A stretch of DNA of 64,000 nucleotides from positions 110,111-174,110 of the forward strand of contig JALOON010000018.1 of assembly GCA_025454405.1 (NCBI GenBank), given 5' to 3'. The stretch comes from Oscillatoriaceae cyanobacterium Prado104 (GTDB taxonomy: Bacteria > Cyanobacteriota > Cyanobacteriia > Cyanobacteriales > Microcoleaceae). Position 1 is the stretch's first letter, and the number at the start of each line of letters is the position of its first letter. The position numbers were made by a program, and so were the translations under genes. Below, piece by piece: positions 42,672 through 51,156 of this stretch. Below the pieces are notes generated by a model, which saw only the letters and a list, made by a program, of their open reading frames with translations, ran no database searches and had not been told where the DNA came from.

Positions 42672-43107
42672 ATACATTATTTTCAGAGCCGAACCGAGAA
42701 CTCCTGGGTGGAAAGATAGAAAATTCCAGCACACTCAATCATTAACTCGCATTCTAGCAGAACATTTTGACTCTTCTAACGACCCAATTCCTGAAGTTGG
42801 CTATCGTCCTCCAGAGTTTGTTCGCGTAGAATCAGAACACGATCCGACTCGGCACGGTTACAGCACTCATTATCGCACTAGCGATTGGGAAGTGGCGCGG
42901 GTTGAAACTTATACTCCCGATATTCCAATGGGTGAATTTGATATGGTAGTCGTCTGCTACTGTCAATATTCGCCGATCGATGCTCCTCTAAAACCCATGC
43001 CAGAACGTCAAGTTTCTCTCGATTCATTTAGAGGCGATAAGGAAGCTTACCAACGTTGGTTGGAGTTTGAAAAGACAGGCAAAGAATACACGGAAGTGTC
43101 AATATAA
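42664..43107 (+). CDS. Cassette protein B (copy 2), unknown family
   Basis: This 147-residue protein shares with B1 the pattern of KYIIFRA at the start, SDWEVARVETYTPDIP in the middle, VVCYCQYSPI with two cysteines, and SLDSFRGDKEAYQRWL near the end. Translation begins at ATG 42664, overlapping the end of A2. The two copies are diverged (well under half identical) yet keep the same gene order, overlap and motifs, which argues for a working unit under selection. Confidence 0.7.
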   Translation: MHKYIIFRAEPRTPGWKDRKFQHTQSLTRILAEHFDSSNDPIPEVGYRPPEFVRVESEHDPTRHGYSTHYRTSDWEVARVETYTPDIPMGEFDMVVVCYCQYSPIDAPLKPMPERQVSLDSFRGDKEAYQRWLEFEKTGKEYTEVSI

Positions 43108-43150
43108 ACCTCGCTTTTATCCGAGTCTAGATCCCCAGAAACTACACCCC

Positions 43151-43246
43151 AGAAACCCGGTTTCTTTAAGAAACCGGGTTTCTCATACCTCACAGAACTC
43201 TCCCGTATACCCCAGAAACCAGGTTTCTTTAAGAAACCTGGTTTCT
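43151..43246. repeat. Two 33-bp perfect palindromes with a compensatory change
   Basis: Unit 1 (43151-43183) has arms AGAAACCCGGTTTCTT and AAGAAACCGGGTTTCT; unit 2 (43214-43246) has AGAAACCAGGTTTCTT and AAGAAACCTGGTTTCT. Each is a perfect palindrome around one T. The single difference, C to A in the left arm, is matched by G to T in the right arm. Each is preceded by ACACCCC or TACCCC and followed by a similar TA-CCTCACA. Related sequence is at 41505-41525 and 55287-55347. Confidence 0.85.
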
Positions 43247-43388
43247 AATACCTCACATACCTAACTCTCCGGATCTAACTCCAATGTTCCCGGCAATAAG
43301 ACTCACCTGCTAGATTAGTAGTTAGTAGCCTGATGCTATGTCAACTCTCCAAACTGCGATCGATAACGCTCTAACAAAGCTTCGCTCC

Positions 43389-44015
43389 TTATTCATTAAT
43401 AATTCCTGCGTCAAATACCTGTTGCACCGTCAAGTTCAACTCAGGCAAAGCAGCGGATTCAATTTTATTGTTTCCCCGGAACTGCGTCAACTCGTACTCC
43501 CCATCAACCAATTGATAAACTGAAATCGTAGGTTGCTTGGGATTGCCGATGTAGCGCCTGCCACCCAATCCCAAATAATCGACAATCCAATATTCAAAAA
43601 TACCCATTTCTTCATAATCTCGCAGCTTAGTAAGATAATCAGTTTGCCAGTTGGTGCTGACAACTTCGACTGCCAAACGCACCGACGAACCCATTGTAAT
43701 AATCGATTCTGCTGCCCATCTCGGTTCATTTATCAATTGCTGTCGATCGAGAACTATGACATCCGGTTCGTATCCTGATTCAGCGCGATCTGGTTTAAGG
43801 ACGCATTCTTTGGGAAGGAAATAGGGCAATCGGGCATTGCGACATATAACGCCGACTTCTATGTTAAGAAATCCAGAAACTTCTGAATGTTTGCCAGTTC
43901 CTTTGGGCATTTCAACAATTACTCCATCGTGCAGTTCGTAGCGGTATTCTGAATTCTCAGGATACCAGGCAATGAATTCGTCAAATGTTACTAATTTTGT
44001 TAATGCCTGAACCAT
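43389..44015 (-). CDS. Uma2 family endonuclease-like protein
   Basis: This is a 208-residue EYWIVD-subtype member: VTFDEFIAWYPENSEYRYEL, MPKGTGKHSEVSG, GYEPDVIVLDRQQL, LAVEVVSTNWQTDYLTKLRDY, FEYWIVDYLGLGG. It is the closest relative in the window of the gene at 20924 (shared start and PYFLPKECVLKPDR), 22 kb away on the same strand. Intact. Confidence 0.9.
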   Translation of the reverse strand: MVQALTKLVTFDEFIAWYPENSEYRYELHDGVIVEMPKGTGKHSEVSGFLNIEVGVICRNARLPYFLPKECVLKPDRAESGYEPDVIVLDRQQLINEPRWAAESIITMGSSVRLAVEVVSTNWQTDYLTKLRDYEEMGIFEYWIVDYLGLGGRRYIGNPKQPTISVYQLVDGEYELTQFRGNNKIESAALPELNLTVQQVFDAGIINE

Positions 44016-44154
44016 GCCGATCGCTCCTTTATTCTAATAATATTTAATTTTACTTGACTTTAACTATTTTTGTAGGGGCCCAGCGTTGAACCCAGGGGGT
44101 GCCCCCGTGTCCGCCCCGGCCCTTTGCCCGCCCTATACTATAGGTAGCAAACAT

Positions 44155-44739
44155 TTAACCTTGCTTCAAAGCCTGAATAAACTCCGTAACAGCATCGTAT
44201 TGGTCGAAGTAAGTCACGTACTTAACTAACAAAGCAATGTCTAACTCCGGTAACAATTCGCTGCGATCGACTTTTTCGTACTCCTCCCTTAAATAATAAA
44301 TGCTCAATACTCCATCTTCCCAAAACCAAACTTCAGGCACGCCCAATCGCTTGTAAAGTTGCAGTTTATCGATCCCGCCGCTGGTAAATATAACTTCGAT
44401 CGCCAAATCAGGAATTGCCTTTTTCGCCTGCAAATTATACGACTCATCAGGCTCCTTTCTTGCACCTAGTTCTTCACTTCCCAAAGTCGGCCCGCCCCTT
44501 CTATAAGATCGGATACCCTTCTCTCTCAGGTATGCTTCTAACAAAATACCAATGGTACTCTTTGTATCTTCATGTTCGGGACTAACTGTCATAATTTCTA
44601 AAATCCCATCTAAGTAAGCAAATTTGATACCGCCTAACGACTCAAAAGCGTCTTCTAGCGATTCAAATTGCGACCAACTCACTCCTTTCAGAGTCAGACA
44701 GCTATCGGTAATTGAGTTTTTGACTGCTGTTTGGATCAT
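44155..44739 (-). CDS. Uma2 family endonuclease-like protein (EVWFWED subtype)
   Basis: This 194-residue protein has LKGVSWSQFESLEDAFESLG, EHEDTKSTIGILLEAYL, ARKEPDESYN, IPDLAIEVIFTSGGIDKLQL, GVPEVWFWEDGVLSIYYL and FDQYDAVTEFIQALKQG. The frame opens at 44796; ATG 44739 has a clean GGGAG site and is used here. A truncated tandem copy lies immediately upstream (44838-45206). Confidence 0.9.
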   Translation of the reverse strand: MIQTAVKNSITDSCLTLKGVSWSQFESLEDAFESLGGIKFAYLDGILEIMTVSPEHEDTKSTIGILLEAYLREKGIRSYRRGGPTLGSEELGARKEPDESYNLQAKKAIPDLAIEVIFTSGGIDKLQLYKRLGVPEVWFWEDGVLSIYYLREEYEKVDRSELLPELDIALLVKYVTYFDQYDAVTEFIQALKQG

Positions 44740-44837
44740 ATTTTCTCCCGAGCTATTTTTTAGTTTAATCTTTTGACATCCCAACTGCTTTCTCAATTTT
44801 ACTAAATTTTACAGGACTTACGCAATTCTGCAAACAT

Positions 44838-45206
44838 TTAATGTTGCTTCAAAGCCTGAATAAACTCCGTAACAGCATCATATTGGTCGAAGTAAGCCAG
44901 GTACTTAACTACCAAAGCAATGTCTAACTTCGGCAACAATTTGTTGCGATCGACTTTTTCGTACTCCTCTCTTAAATAATAAATGCTCAATACTCCATCT
45001 TCCCAAAACCAAACTTCTGGCACGCCCAATCGCTTGTAAAGTTGCAATTTATCGATGCCGCCGCTGGTAAATATAACTTCAATCGCCAAATCTGAAATTG
45101 TCTTCTTAGTCTGTAAATTATACGAAGCGTCCGGCTCCTTTCTTGCTCCCAATGCTTCCTTCATGTAAATTGTAGGTATATTATAAACCTTTTTGCCTTT
45201 TACCAA
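44838..45206 (-). pseudogene. Truncated tandem copy of the 44155 Uma2 gene
   Basis: From ALGARKEPDASYNLQTKKTI to the end this frame is nearly identical to the C-terminal 105 residues of the neighbouring gene, including EVWFWEDGVLSIYYL. The first 90 or so residues are absent, replaced by an unrelated MVKGKKVYNIPTIYMKE. The nuclease core is still in frame, so a small protein could be made, but with an incomplete fold. Confidence 0.8.
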
Positions 45207-45352
45207 TTATTTGGCGATCGAAGCTTGCAGCCAGTTGCTAGATCGTGGAAAATTTGCATCCAATCTCCAATCGCCACCCCTCAATCTAAAATCGCTCGAT
45301 CGCTCCTTGATTCTAGTTATGTTTAATTCGATCTGGCAGTTTTTCCGCACCT

Positions 45353-46126
45353 TCAAATTTCATCTGGATTGATACCCTGATTTCTTAAATAAGCTGCAAG
45401 TCGATCGGCCCTTTGTTGTTCTTGTTCTGCCCTTTGTTGTTCTTGTTCTGCCCTTTGTTGTTCTTGTTGCACCTTTTCGACACCCCACAGCAATAAATTG
45501 CCGTTCTCATCCCACCAGCGCAACCAATAACCCCTTCTCTGAGATTTTTCGCCTTCCCACACCCCTAAAAATAATCCCATTGATTCTATCCAAAATCGAT
45601 TATTTGCATCCGCATCTTGCAGTTCGTACTGTCCCGAAACCAAGCGATATAGTTCCAATTCTCCCGATTTTGGAGCGAAAATTACATACACGGGTACTTG
45701 CAAAATTCGTTCGTAAAACCGCCACTTTCCGTAAGGATATGTTGGTTTTGTTGAATATTCGCTGCCGTCAGTATCCGATAAAAATTCCATCACTACCGCA
45801 GGTAATTCTCCTTCTGCATTGGGAGTGTAACTACGCCGAACTTCTCCCTGTTCTGGTGGCAATACTGATGGAACGTAAACCCAATCAGGTGCTTTTACTA
45901 TTGTTTTGTCGTTGACTTTAGCGCAGAGTCCAAAATTGGAAGCTATCAGCATTGAGGCTAGGATAAATCCTGCCAATTCCAAAGATTCTCGCAAGGCTGC
46001 TGCTAACAAAGGTTGGTCGATGTTTTCCACTGGATCGTCGGGTAATGTAAAGTCTGCTGGCAATTTTTCCCAAATTATAGTGTACTTGGTTTGGGTTGCG
46101 GGCGGTTTTGATAATGTTTGCGTCAT
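45353..46126 (-). CDS. Uma2 family protein with C-terminal coiled coil
   Basis: This is a 257-residue variant. The core is VKAPDWVYVPSVLPPEQGE, AVVMEFLSDTDGSEYSTKP and RILQVPVYVIFAP, so the usual E-P-D is A-P-D. The C-terminus has repeats QQEQQRAEQEQQRAEQEQQR encoded by three 21-base repeats at 45410-45472, then ADRLAAYLRNQGINPDEI, a tail common in cyanobacterial Uma2 proteins. The frame opens at 46198, but those residues translate the palindrome at 46153-46169; ATG 46126 is preferred. Confidence 0.85.
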   Translation of the reverse strand: MTQTLSKPPATQTKYTIIWEKLPADFTLPDDPVENIDQPLLAAALRESLELAGFILASMLIASNFGLCAKVNDKTIVKAPDWVYVPSVLPPEQGEVRRSYTPNAEGELPAVVMEFLSDTDGSEYSTKPTYPYGKWRFYERILQVPVYVIFAPKSGELELYRLVSGQYELQDADANNRFWIESMGLFLGVWEGEKSQRRGYWLRWWDENGNLLLWGVEKVQQEQQRAEQEQQRAEQEQQRADRLAAYLRNQGINPDEI

Positions 46127-46210
46127 AGGTTTTTCTTTTTTTGAGATTGTCGGGTGCGCACTGCGCACCTTACTAACTAAAGGCTTGCTGTTATTCAATG
46201 ATACAACAAT

Positions 46211-47704
46211 CTAAGGATTATTTGTTGTCTCGGATGGTTGTGCTACTCGGGCTGTTTGTGATGGTAAAACAGGCAATTTTTGCTGCTTGTGCAAGTTCGG
46301 ATATCCAGGTAAGAGCGCTCGTTCTCTACTAACATTTGCACTTGCCTTTACTCCTTCGGAAAGCGGCGCTAATGTCCTCGCAACTCCCACTTGCTGCCGC
46401 AGTTGTTCGGTGGAACCTAACAAATTTCCCAATCCGTTCATTAATTTGCGAATGTTGTTGCGAAAGGCCGGATCTCCTGTCAGTTCGTCTACGTCAGAAG
46501 TAATTTTCTGCACGTTCTGAAATGTTGCCCGCGCTGATTCTAAAGTTTGCTGCAATAATAACAAGTTTGCGGGATTGTTGACAGTGCCAGTTAAGTCTCG
46601 CAAGTTGGCAGCAGCTTGAGCGGCATTGGCGGATAAAACTTCTAAATTGTTTAGCAATTGTCCTTGGTTAATGCGGTTAATTGTCGGGCTCAAGCTGCTG
46701 ACTGCTAACCGCAATTCTTGACTGCTTTGATTTATATTATTCAAAGTTGAGACTATACTAGAACGGTTGGTAGCTACTAAAGAGTTGAGTTGGTCTGCTG
46801 TTAAAGTAACTCGATCGGCCGCTCTAGTTACTGAATTGGCAGATGCGATCGCAGCTTCAGTTACTGCTTTTGTGGAATTGTCTGCTGTTGCTGCTACTTT
46901 CCTAATATCATTGGAAACTGCGGATAATTCTCCTTTTGCCGATTCGTTTAAACTGCCGATTTCCCCCCTAATCGATTGAGTTAAAACTCCAACTTCTCCT
47001 TTTAATGATTGATTTAAAGTTGCCAATTCCCCCTTTAACGATTGATTTAAATTGCTAAATTCTCCTTTGACTGATTTATTTAAATCTTGGATTTCGGCTT
47101 TTGCTGTTTGTGTTAAACTAGATAAATCTTGCGTGAGTTTTGCAGCACCTTTAGCGGTGTTAGCAGTATTTTCTGCAATGGATTTAATGTTGCCGAATAG
47201 TGCGGGGTCGGTGTATAAATTAGCGAGGCGGACGGTCGATCGAATCAATTCATCGAGACTGACTCCTGCTTGACCTTTCAAACGTGAATTGTTGCAAATA
47301 ATTTCATTCGGACAGTTGGCATCAAAGGGATTGGCGGCAAGCAAAGATTCGGGCAAAAGTGAATTGGGTGTAATATCGATCGAAGCTTCTCCAATCAAAC
47401 CGGATTTATTAGCTTCGATCGCCACATCGCGGGGCATGACTAAATTAGCCGGGGAAATTTCCAGCATCACATCTACCCCATTCGGGCCGGGTTTGAGAGC
47501 AGTTATTTTACCAACTGCAACCCCGCGATACCTGACGGGCGTACCTATTTGCATCCCTTGGGCGCTGGCAAATTCTACCAGAAATTTGTAGCTGCGGTTG
47601 CCAATTTGGACTCCCCGCAGCCAGAGAACTAAGCCTCCAAATAAACCGATGCCGATTAAAATTAAAAACCCGACAGAACCTTCTCTTACAGTTCGCGATC
47701 GCAT
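46211..47704 (-). CDS. MCE/MlaD family lipid-transport protein
   Basis: The 497-residue protein has an N-terminal membrane helix (VGFLILIGIGLFGGLVLWL), an MCE domain at ~35-115 (FASAQGMQIGTPVRYRGVAV, LEISPANLVMPRDVAIEANK) and a long coiled-coil region of heptad and 11-residue repeats (LNQSLKGELATLNQSLKGEV). MCE proteins form hexameric rings that pass lipids between membranes; in cyanobacteria and plastids the TGD2-type member works with an ABC ATPase. That ATPase gene is 0.7 kb upstream on the same strand, with a foreign-looking gene between them. A GAGGATAAA site precedes the ATG. Confidence 0.88.
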   Translation of the reverse strand: MRSRTVREGSVGFLILIGIGLFGGLVLWLRGVQIGNRSYKFLVEFASAQGMQIGTPVRYRGVAVGKITALKPGPNGVDVMLEISPANLVMPRDVAIEANKSGLIGEASIDITPNSLLPESLLAANPFDANCPNEIICNNSRLKGQAGVSLDELIRSTVRLANLYTDPALFGNIKSIAENTANTAKGAAKLTQDLSSLTQTAKAEIQDLNKSVKGEFSNLNQSLKGELATLNQSLKGEVGVLTQSIRGEIGSLNESAKGELSAVSNDIRKVAATADNSTKAVTEAAIASANSVTRAADRVTLTADQLNSLVATNRSSIVSTLNNINQSSQELRLAVSSLSPTINRINQGQLLNNLEVLSANAAQAAANLRDLTGTVNNPANLLLLQQTLESARATFQNVQKITSDVDELTGDPAFRNNIRKLMNGLGNLLGSTEQLRQQVGVARTLAPLSEGVKASANVSRERALLPGYPNLHKQQKLPVLPSQTARVAQPSETTNNP

Positions 47705-47713
47705 ATTTTATCC

Positions 47714-47838
47714 TCAGTCAATAGTCATTAGTCAGCAGTCACTAATCATTAGTCAGCAGTCAGCAGTTATCAGTTATCAATCATTAGTCATTATTCAGCA
47801 ATCATTAGTCATTAGTCAGCAGTCATTAGTTATCCCCT
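47714..47838. repeat. Heptanucleotide repeat array (left of the four-helix-bundle gene)
   Basis: Units of the type AGTCATT, AGTCAGC, AGTTATC are repeated over about 125 bases with no unique spacers. It is the inverse orientation of the array at 48254-48424 on the other side of the 47863 gene. Confidence 0.8.
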
Positions 47839-47862
47839 ATCTTGCATTTCAAATAGTATGAG

Positions 47863-48243
47863 CTATTGGTCGCGATTTTTGGGAGGTGAGCCGATCGATG
47901 ATAGATAGGAGTTTAATTGAGGTGCTAAGTCATTAATAATGGCCGTGAGTTCATTGACTTGTTGAACAGTTAAAAGGTTTCTAGTATAAGCTCGTCTCAA
48001 CCAGTGCTGGGTTTCGTTCAAAGACGCTCGCGCTATCTTGACAAAACGTCGATTGTCCTGATAGCTCCCCCGTCCGAGTCCTTCTGCTATGTTAGCACCG
48101 ACGCTATCGGCCGATCGGACAATTTGTTTGCCGATCGTATCTTTGGCAAAAGGCCCCCAACTGTTAACTATGTTCCAGATGTCATCTGCTAATCTTTCCG
48201 ACAATTTATAAACCCGCAATTTTTGAAAACTCTTACTAGCCAT
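47863..48243 (-). CDS. Four-helix-bundle protein (S23/bIVP family)
   Basis: This 126-residue helical protein has the family pattern KLRVYKLSERLADDIWNI, GKQIVRSADSVGANIAEGLG, FVKIARASLNETQHWLRRAY and a C-terminal QVNELTAIINDLAPQLNSYL. Members were first seen encoded in intervening sequences of 23S rRNA genes and are now found as stand-alone genes; function is unknown. A GGAGGG site precedes the ATG. The gene stands between the ATPase and MCE genes of one transport system, flanked on both sides by heptamer arrays, so it looks inserted. Confidence 0.9.
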   Translation of the reverse strand: MASKSFQKLRVYKLSERLADDIWNIVNSWGPFAKDTIGKQIVRSADSVGANIAEGLGRGSYQDNRRFVKIARASLNETQHWLRRAYTRNLLTVQQVNELTAIINDLAPQLNSYLSSIGSPPKNRDQ

Positions 48244-48253
48244 GTTCCCTCCG

Positions 48254-48424
48254 ATATTAATAACTAACTACTGACGAACAACTAATAACTGATGACCGAT
48301 GACTAATGACTGATAATTCTTTCGCTCGCGAGGACGATCGCACTGATGACTGATGACTAATGACCAACAACTAACAACTAACAACTAACAACTAATGACT
48401 AATAACTACTGACTAATGACTAAA
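48254..48424. repeat. Heptanucleotide repeat array (right of the four-helix-bundle gene)
   Basis: Repeats of ACTAATG, ACTGATG and ACTAACA type are interrupted near 48318 by a unique stretch including ATCGCACTGATG. The array is complementary in direction to the one at 47714-47838. Confidence 0.8.
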
Positions 48425-48426
48425 AA

Positions 48427-49209
48427 CTATCCAATTACTTGAATCGGTCCCTCAACACTGCCACTAAAAAATTGTCGGACTAACGAATTATCTGTCGATT
48501 CAATATCGCTGACAGTTCCCTCCCACTGCACCTTACCTCGATAGAGAAACACGATGCGATCGGCCGTGCGGCGGATCGTACTGTCTTGGTGAGTCACGAT
48601 CGCGTAAGTGCTGCAAACACCTTGGGCCGCCTGCAAATCGCGAATTAAATCCTCAATTACCGTCGATGCGATCGGATCTAAACCGGCCGTCGGTTCGTCA
48701 TAGAGCAAAACCTCCGGATTGTCCCTGGCATTATCGGGATTTGCCATTATTGCCCTAGCAAAACTGACCCGCTTCCGCATTCCTCCAGACAACTGGGCCG
48801 GATAGCGGTCGCCAATTCCCGGCAAACCTACCATCTGTAACTTTTCCTCTACCAATTCGCGAATCCGGCGGCGCGGCAGCTTAGAATGCTGGTAAAGTAA
48901 AAAACCCACGTTTTCTTCTACCGTCAGCGAATCAAATAAAGCCGCTTGCTGAAATACCATCCCAATTCCGATCGGATCTGTTACGTCGTCCACCCATCCG
49001 GCCCTGCGCTGTCCCTGAACGAAAACTTCACCGGCATCGGGAGCCAGCAAACCTGCAATTACCCGCAAAATCGTAGATTTCCCCGTCCCGGAAGGGCCGA
49101 TAATTGCCAGGGCCTCTCCCCGATAAATCCTCAGATCTACTCGATCGAGGATCGGATTCTGGCCGAAGGACTTACTTATGCCCTTAAGTTCGATGAGCGG
49201 CTCAGCCAT
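48427..49209 (-). CDS. ABC transporter ATP-binding protein (MlaF-like)
   Basis: This is a 260-residue ABC ATPase of the MlaF/Ttg2A group. Walker A is IGPSGTGKSTILR (~38), the signature is LSGGMRKRVSFARAI, Walker B is VLLYDEPTAGLDP, and the switch histidine is in YAIVTHQDS. The group powers MCE-type lipid transport. The cognate MCE protein is encoded downstream at 46211; the permease (MlaE-like) is not in the window. The ATG at 49209 is preceded by no strong ribosome-binding motif. Confidence 0.92.
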   Translation of the reverse strand: MAEPLIELKGISKSFGQNPILDRVDLRIYRGEALAIIGPSGTGKSTILRVIAGLLAPDAGEVFVQGQRRAGWVDDVTDPIGIGMVFQQAALFDSLTVEENVGFLLYQHSKLPRRRIRELVEEKLQMVGLPGIGDRYPAQLSGGMRKRVSFARAIMANPDNARDNPEVLLYDEPTAGLDPIASTVIEDLIRDLQAAQGVCSTYAIVTHQDSTIRRTADRIVFLYRGKVQWEGTVSDIESTDNSLVRQFFSGSVEGPIQVIG

Positions 49210-49490
49210 AAAGTGTTGTCAAAATTTTGTCTGCCCCAAGCCATTAGTTTATCCAATGAGTGATGACTGATGACCGATCGCCGATTGCCGATCGCTCGTG
49301 ACTTATCGCAACCTTCTCGGTTCCACTCCCGCGCGATAGATTGCTCAAAGCATTGCAGGAATTGCATTTTCCTTCTTCCTTCTTCCTTGTTCCTTCTTCC
49401 TTCGGCCATAAATTGACTGTGAGAATCAAAACTCTCTTGTATTCTAAATTTCAGACCGACCTGTTCCGATACCTTTAAGACTAATTAACC

Positions 49491-50891
49491 ATGTCAATTA
49501 GTTCACTACCTAAAGCCCTCCGTGTCTTGGCTAAGGCCAAGCAGGTTTTTGTCCAATCGAGAAGTCCTTACCCTCCGTCTTTGCGCAACGGACGAGTCCA
49601 TCAGTGGTTCAAGTGGTTGGCCCCCGGACTGTTGGTGAAGCGCTGGCTGCTGATCAGCGCTAGCGGGGTGATGCTGGCTAGTTTGGGTTTGGCGATTTGG
49701 ACGGGAATGACTCCGATTTTTTTCCTGATGCAATCCCTGCGCAATTTTTTGAGTTGGCTGGCGGCTGTGGTTCCCAATTACATATCGGGACCAATAGTCA
49801 TCGCCACCGGGTTTTTGTTGATTCTCTGGGGTCAAACTCGCAGTTTGAACTCGATTACTAGCGTGCTGATGCCCGAAGGCAATGAGGAATTGATCGATCG
49901 ACTCCTGAATCACCGCCGCTTGAATCGCGGACCGAAAATTGCCACCGTTGGGGGCGGTACGGGCCTGTCGCATTTGATTCGGGGACTCAAGGAGTACAGC
50001 GCTAATATTACGGCGATCGTCACTGTAGCCGACGATGGTGGCTCTTCGGGGCGGTTGCGGCGGGAAATTGGGGTGCTGCCGCCGGGAGATATTCGCAATT
50101 GTTTGGCAGCTTTGGCTGATGAGGAAAAGTTATTAACTGAGTTATTTCAATATCGTTTTCGGGCGGGAGATGGTTTGGTAGGACACAGTTTTGGGAATTT
50201 GTTTTTGACGGCAATGACCGATATTGCTGGAGATTTGGAACAGGCGATCGCAGCTAGTTCTAAGGTTTTAGCAGTTAGGGGCGATGTGCTGCCGGCTACT
50301 CTTTCTGATGTTTATTTGTGGGCGGAATTAGCAGACGGGCGGCGTATTGAAGGGGAATCTAATATTACGAAAGCTCGGGGCAAGATTGTGAAAATTGGCT
50401 GCACTCCTGCGAATCCTCCGGCCTTGCCGCGGGCAGTGGAAGCTATTTTAGAAGCGGATTATATTGTGATCGGGCCGGGGAGTCTTTATACGAGTGTAAT
50501 TCCGAATTTGTTGGTGCCGGAAATTGCCGAGGCGATAGCTAACTCTCAAGCACCGCGAATTTATGTTTGCAATATTATGACTCAGCCGGGAGAAACTGAC
50601 GGATATAGTGTTGCCGACCACATTCGAGCGATCGATCGCGCTTGCGGTCGCCCGCTGTTTGATGCTGTGGTGGTGCAGGGAAAAGTTCCTTCAGCAAAAG
50701 CTTTAATCCGCTATTCTCAGGAGAATTCTTATCCCGTAGAGCTCGATCGCGAAGCGGTAACAAATTTGGGGCGGCGTGTCGTCATCGCGAATGTCATGGA
50801 TGAAGATGCAAATACTGGTTTAATTCGCCACAATTCTCAGAGGTTGGCTGGGATGTTGCTGCGCTGGTACAGTCGCGCGCAAAACATTTAA
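49491..50891 (+). CDS. YvcK/CofD-like protein with N-terminal membrane anchor
   Basis: This 466-residue protein has two hydrophobic segments (~50-75 and ~98-118) followed by a YvcK (UPF0052) domain: [88 protein letters not shown]. YvcK proteins bind UDP-sugars and support cell-envelope synthesis and growth on gluconeogenic substrates. The two membrane segments before the domain are usual for cyanobacterial members. Its role is probably at the inner membrane. Confidence 0.9.
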   Translation: MSISSLPKALRVLAKAKQVFVQSRSPYPPSLRNGRVHQWFKWLAPGLLVKRWLLISASGVMLASLGLAIWTGMTPIFFLMQSLRNFLSWLAAVVPNYISGPIVIATGFLLILWGQTRSLNSITSVLMPEGNEELIDRLLNHRRLNRGPKIATVGGGTGLSHLIRGLKEYSANITAIVTVADDGGSSGRLRREIGVLPPGDIRNCLAALADEEKLLTELFQYRFRAGDGLVGHSFGNLFLTAMTDIAGDLEQAIAASSKVLAVRGDVLPATLSDVYLWAELADGRRIEGESNITKARGKIVKIGCTPANPPALPRAVEAILEADYIVIGPGSLYTSVIPNLLVPEIAEAIANSQAPRIYVCNIMTQPGETDGYSVADHIRAIDRACGRPLFDAVVVQGKVPSAKALIRYSQENSYPVELDREAVTNLGRRVVIANVMDEDANTGLIRHNSQRLAGMLLRWYSRAQNI

Positions 50892-50892
50892 A

Positions 50893-50975
50893 CAATTGAG
50901 AGTTGACAGTTGACAGTTGACAGTTGACGGTCGATCGATTGACAGCATGCAGGTTGACAGTTGATAGTTGACCAT
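50893..50975. repeat. GTTGACA heptamer repeats after yvcK-like gene
   Basis: Tandem copies of AGTTGAC run from 50899 to 50922 and further degenerate copies from 50951 to 50972. Confidence 0.75.
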
Positions 50976-51002
50976 CTTGTCTACCTTATCTAATGGCTAA
51001 TG

Positions 51003-51130
51003 ATATCGTGTCCGGTCGATTGACCGCAATAAGTAAGGTTCGTATTCAGGACGGAAGTCCGCTCCGATGTTGCCGACTTCCGTCCTTACTACAAGCCTTT
51101 TTATTACTGGTAATCGACCGGACTTGATAT
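51003..51130. mobile_element. 128-bp imperfect palindrome, MITE-like
   Basis: The ends ATATCGTGTCCGGTCGATT and AATCGACCGGACTTGATAT are inverted copies (17 of 19 pairs match). Inner arms include AGTAAGG...AGGACGGAAGTC and GACTTCCGTCCTTACT. The whole can fold into one long hairpin. It has no coding capacity, and one end is close to heptamer repeats. Confidence 0.6.
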
Positions 51131-51156
51131 GACTGATGACTGATGACTAACAACTA

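Noticed and set aside
43067..43264. 65-residue frame with repeated NxVSLRN
   Set aside because: It is a translation of the paired palindromes after the end of cassette gene B2.
47714..48424. Possible CRISPR or integron-type array
   Set aside because: Units are heptamers in irregular order without spacers or recombination-site structure.
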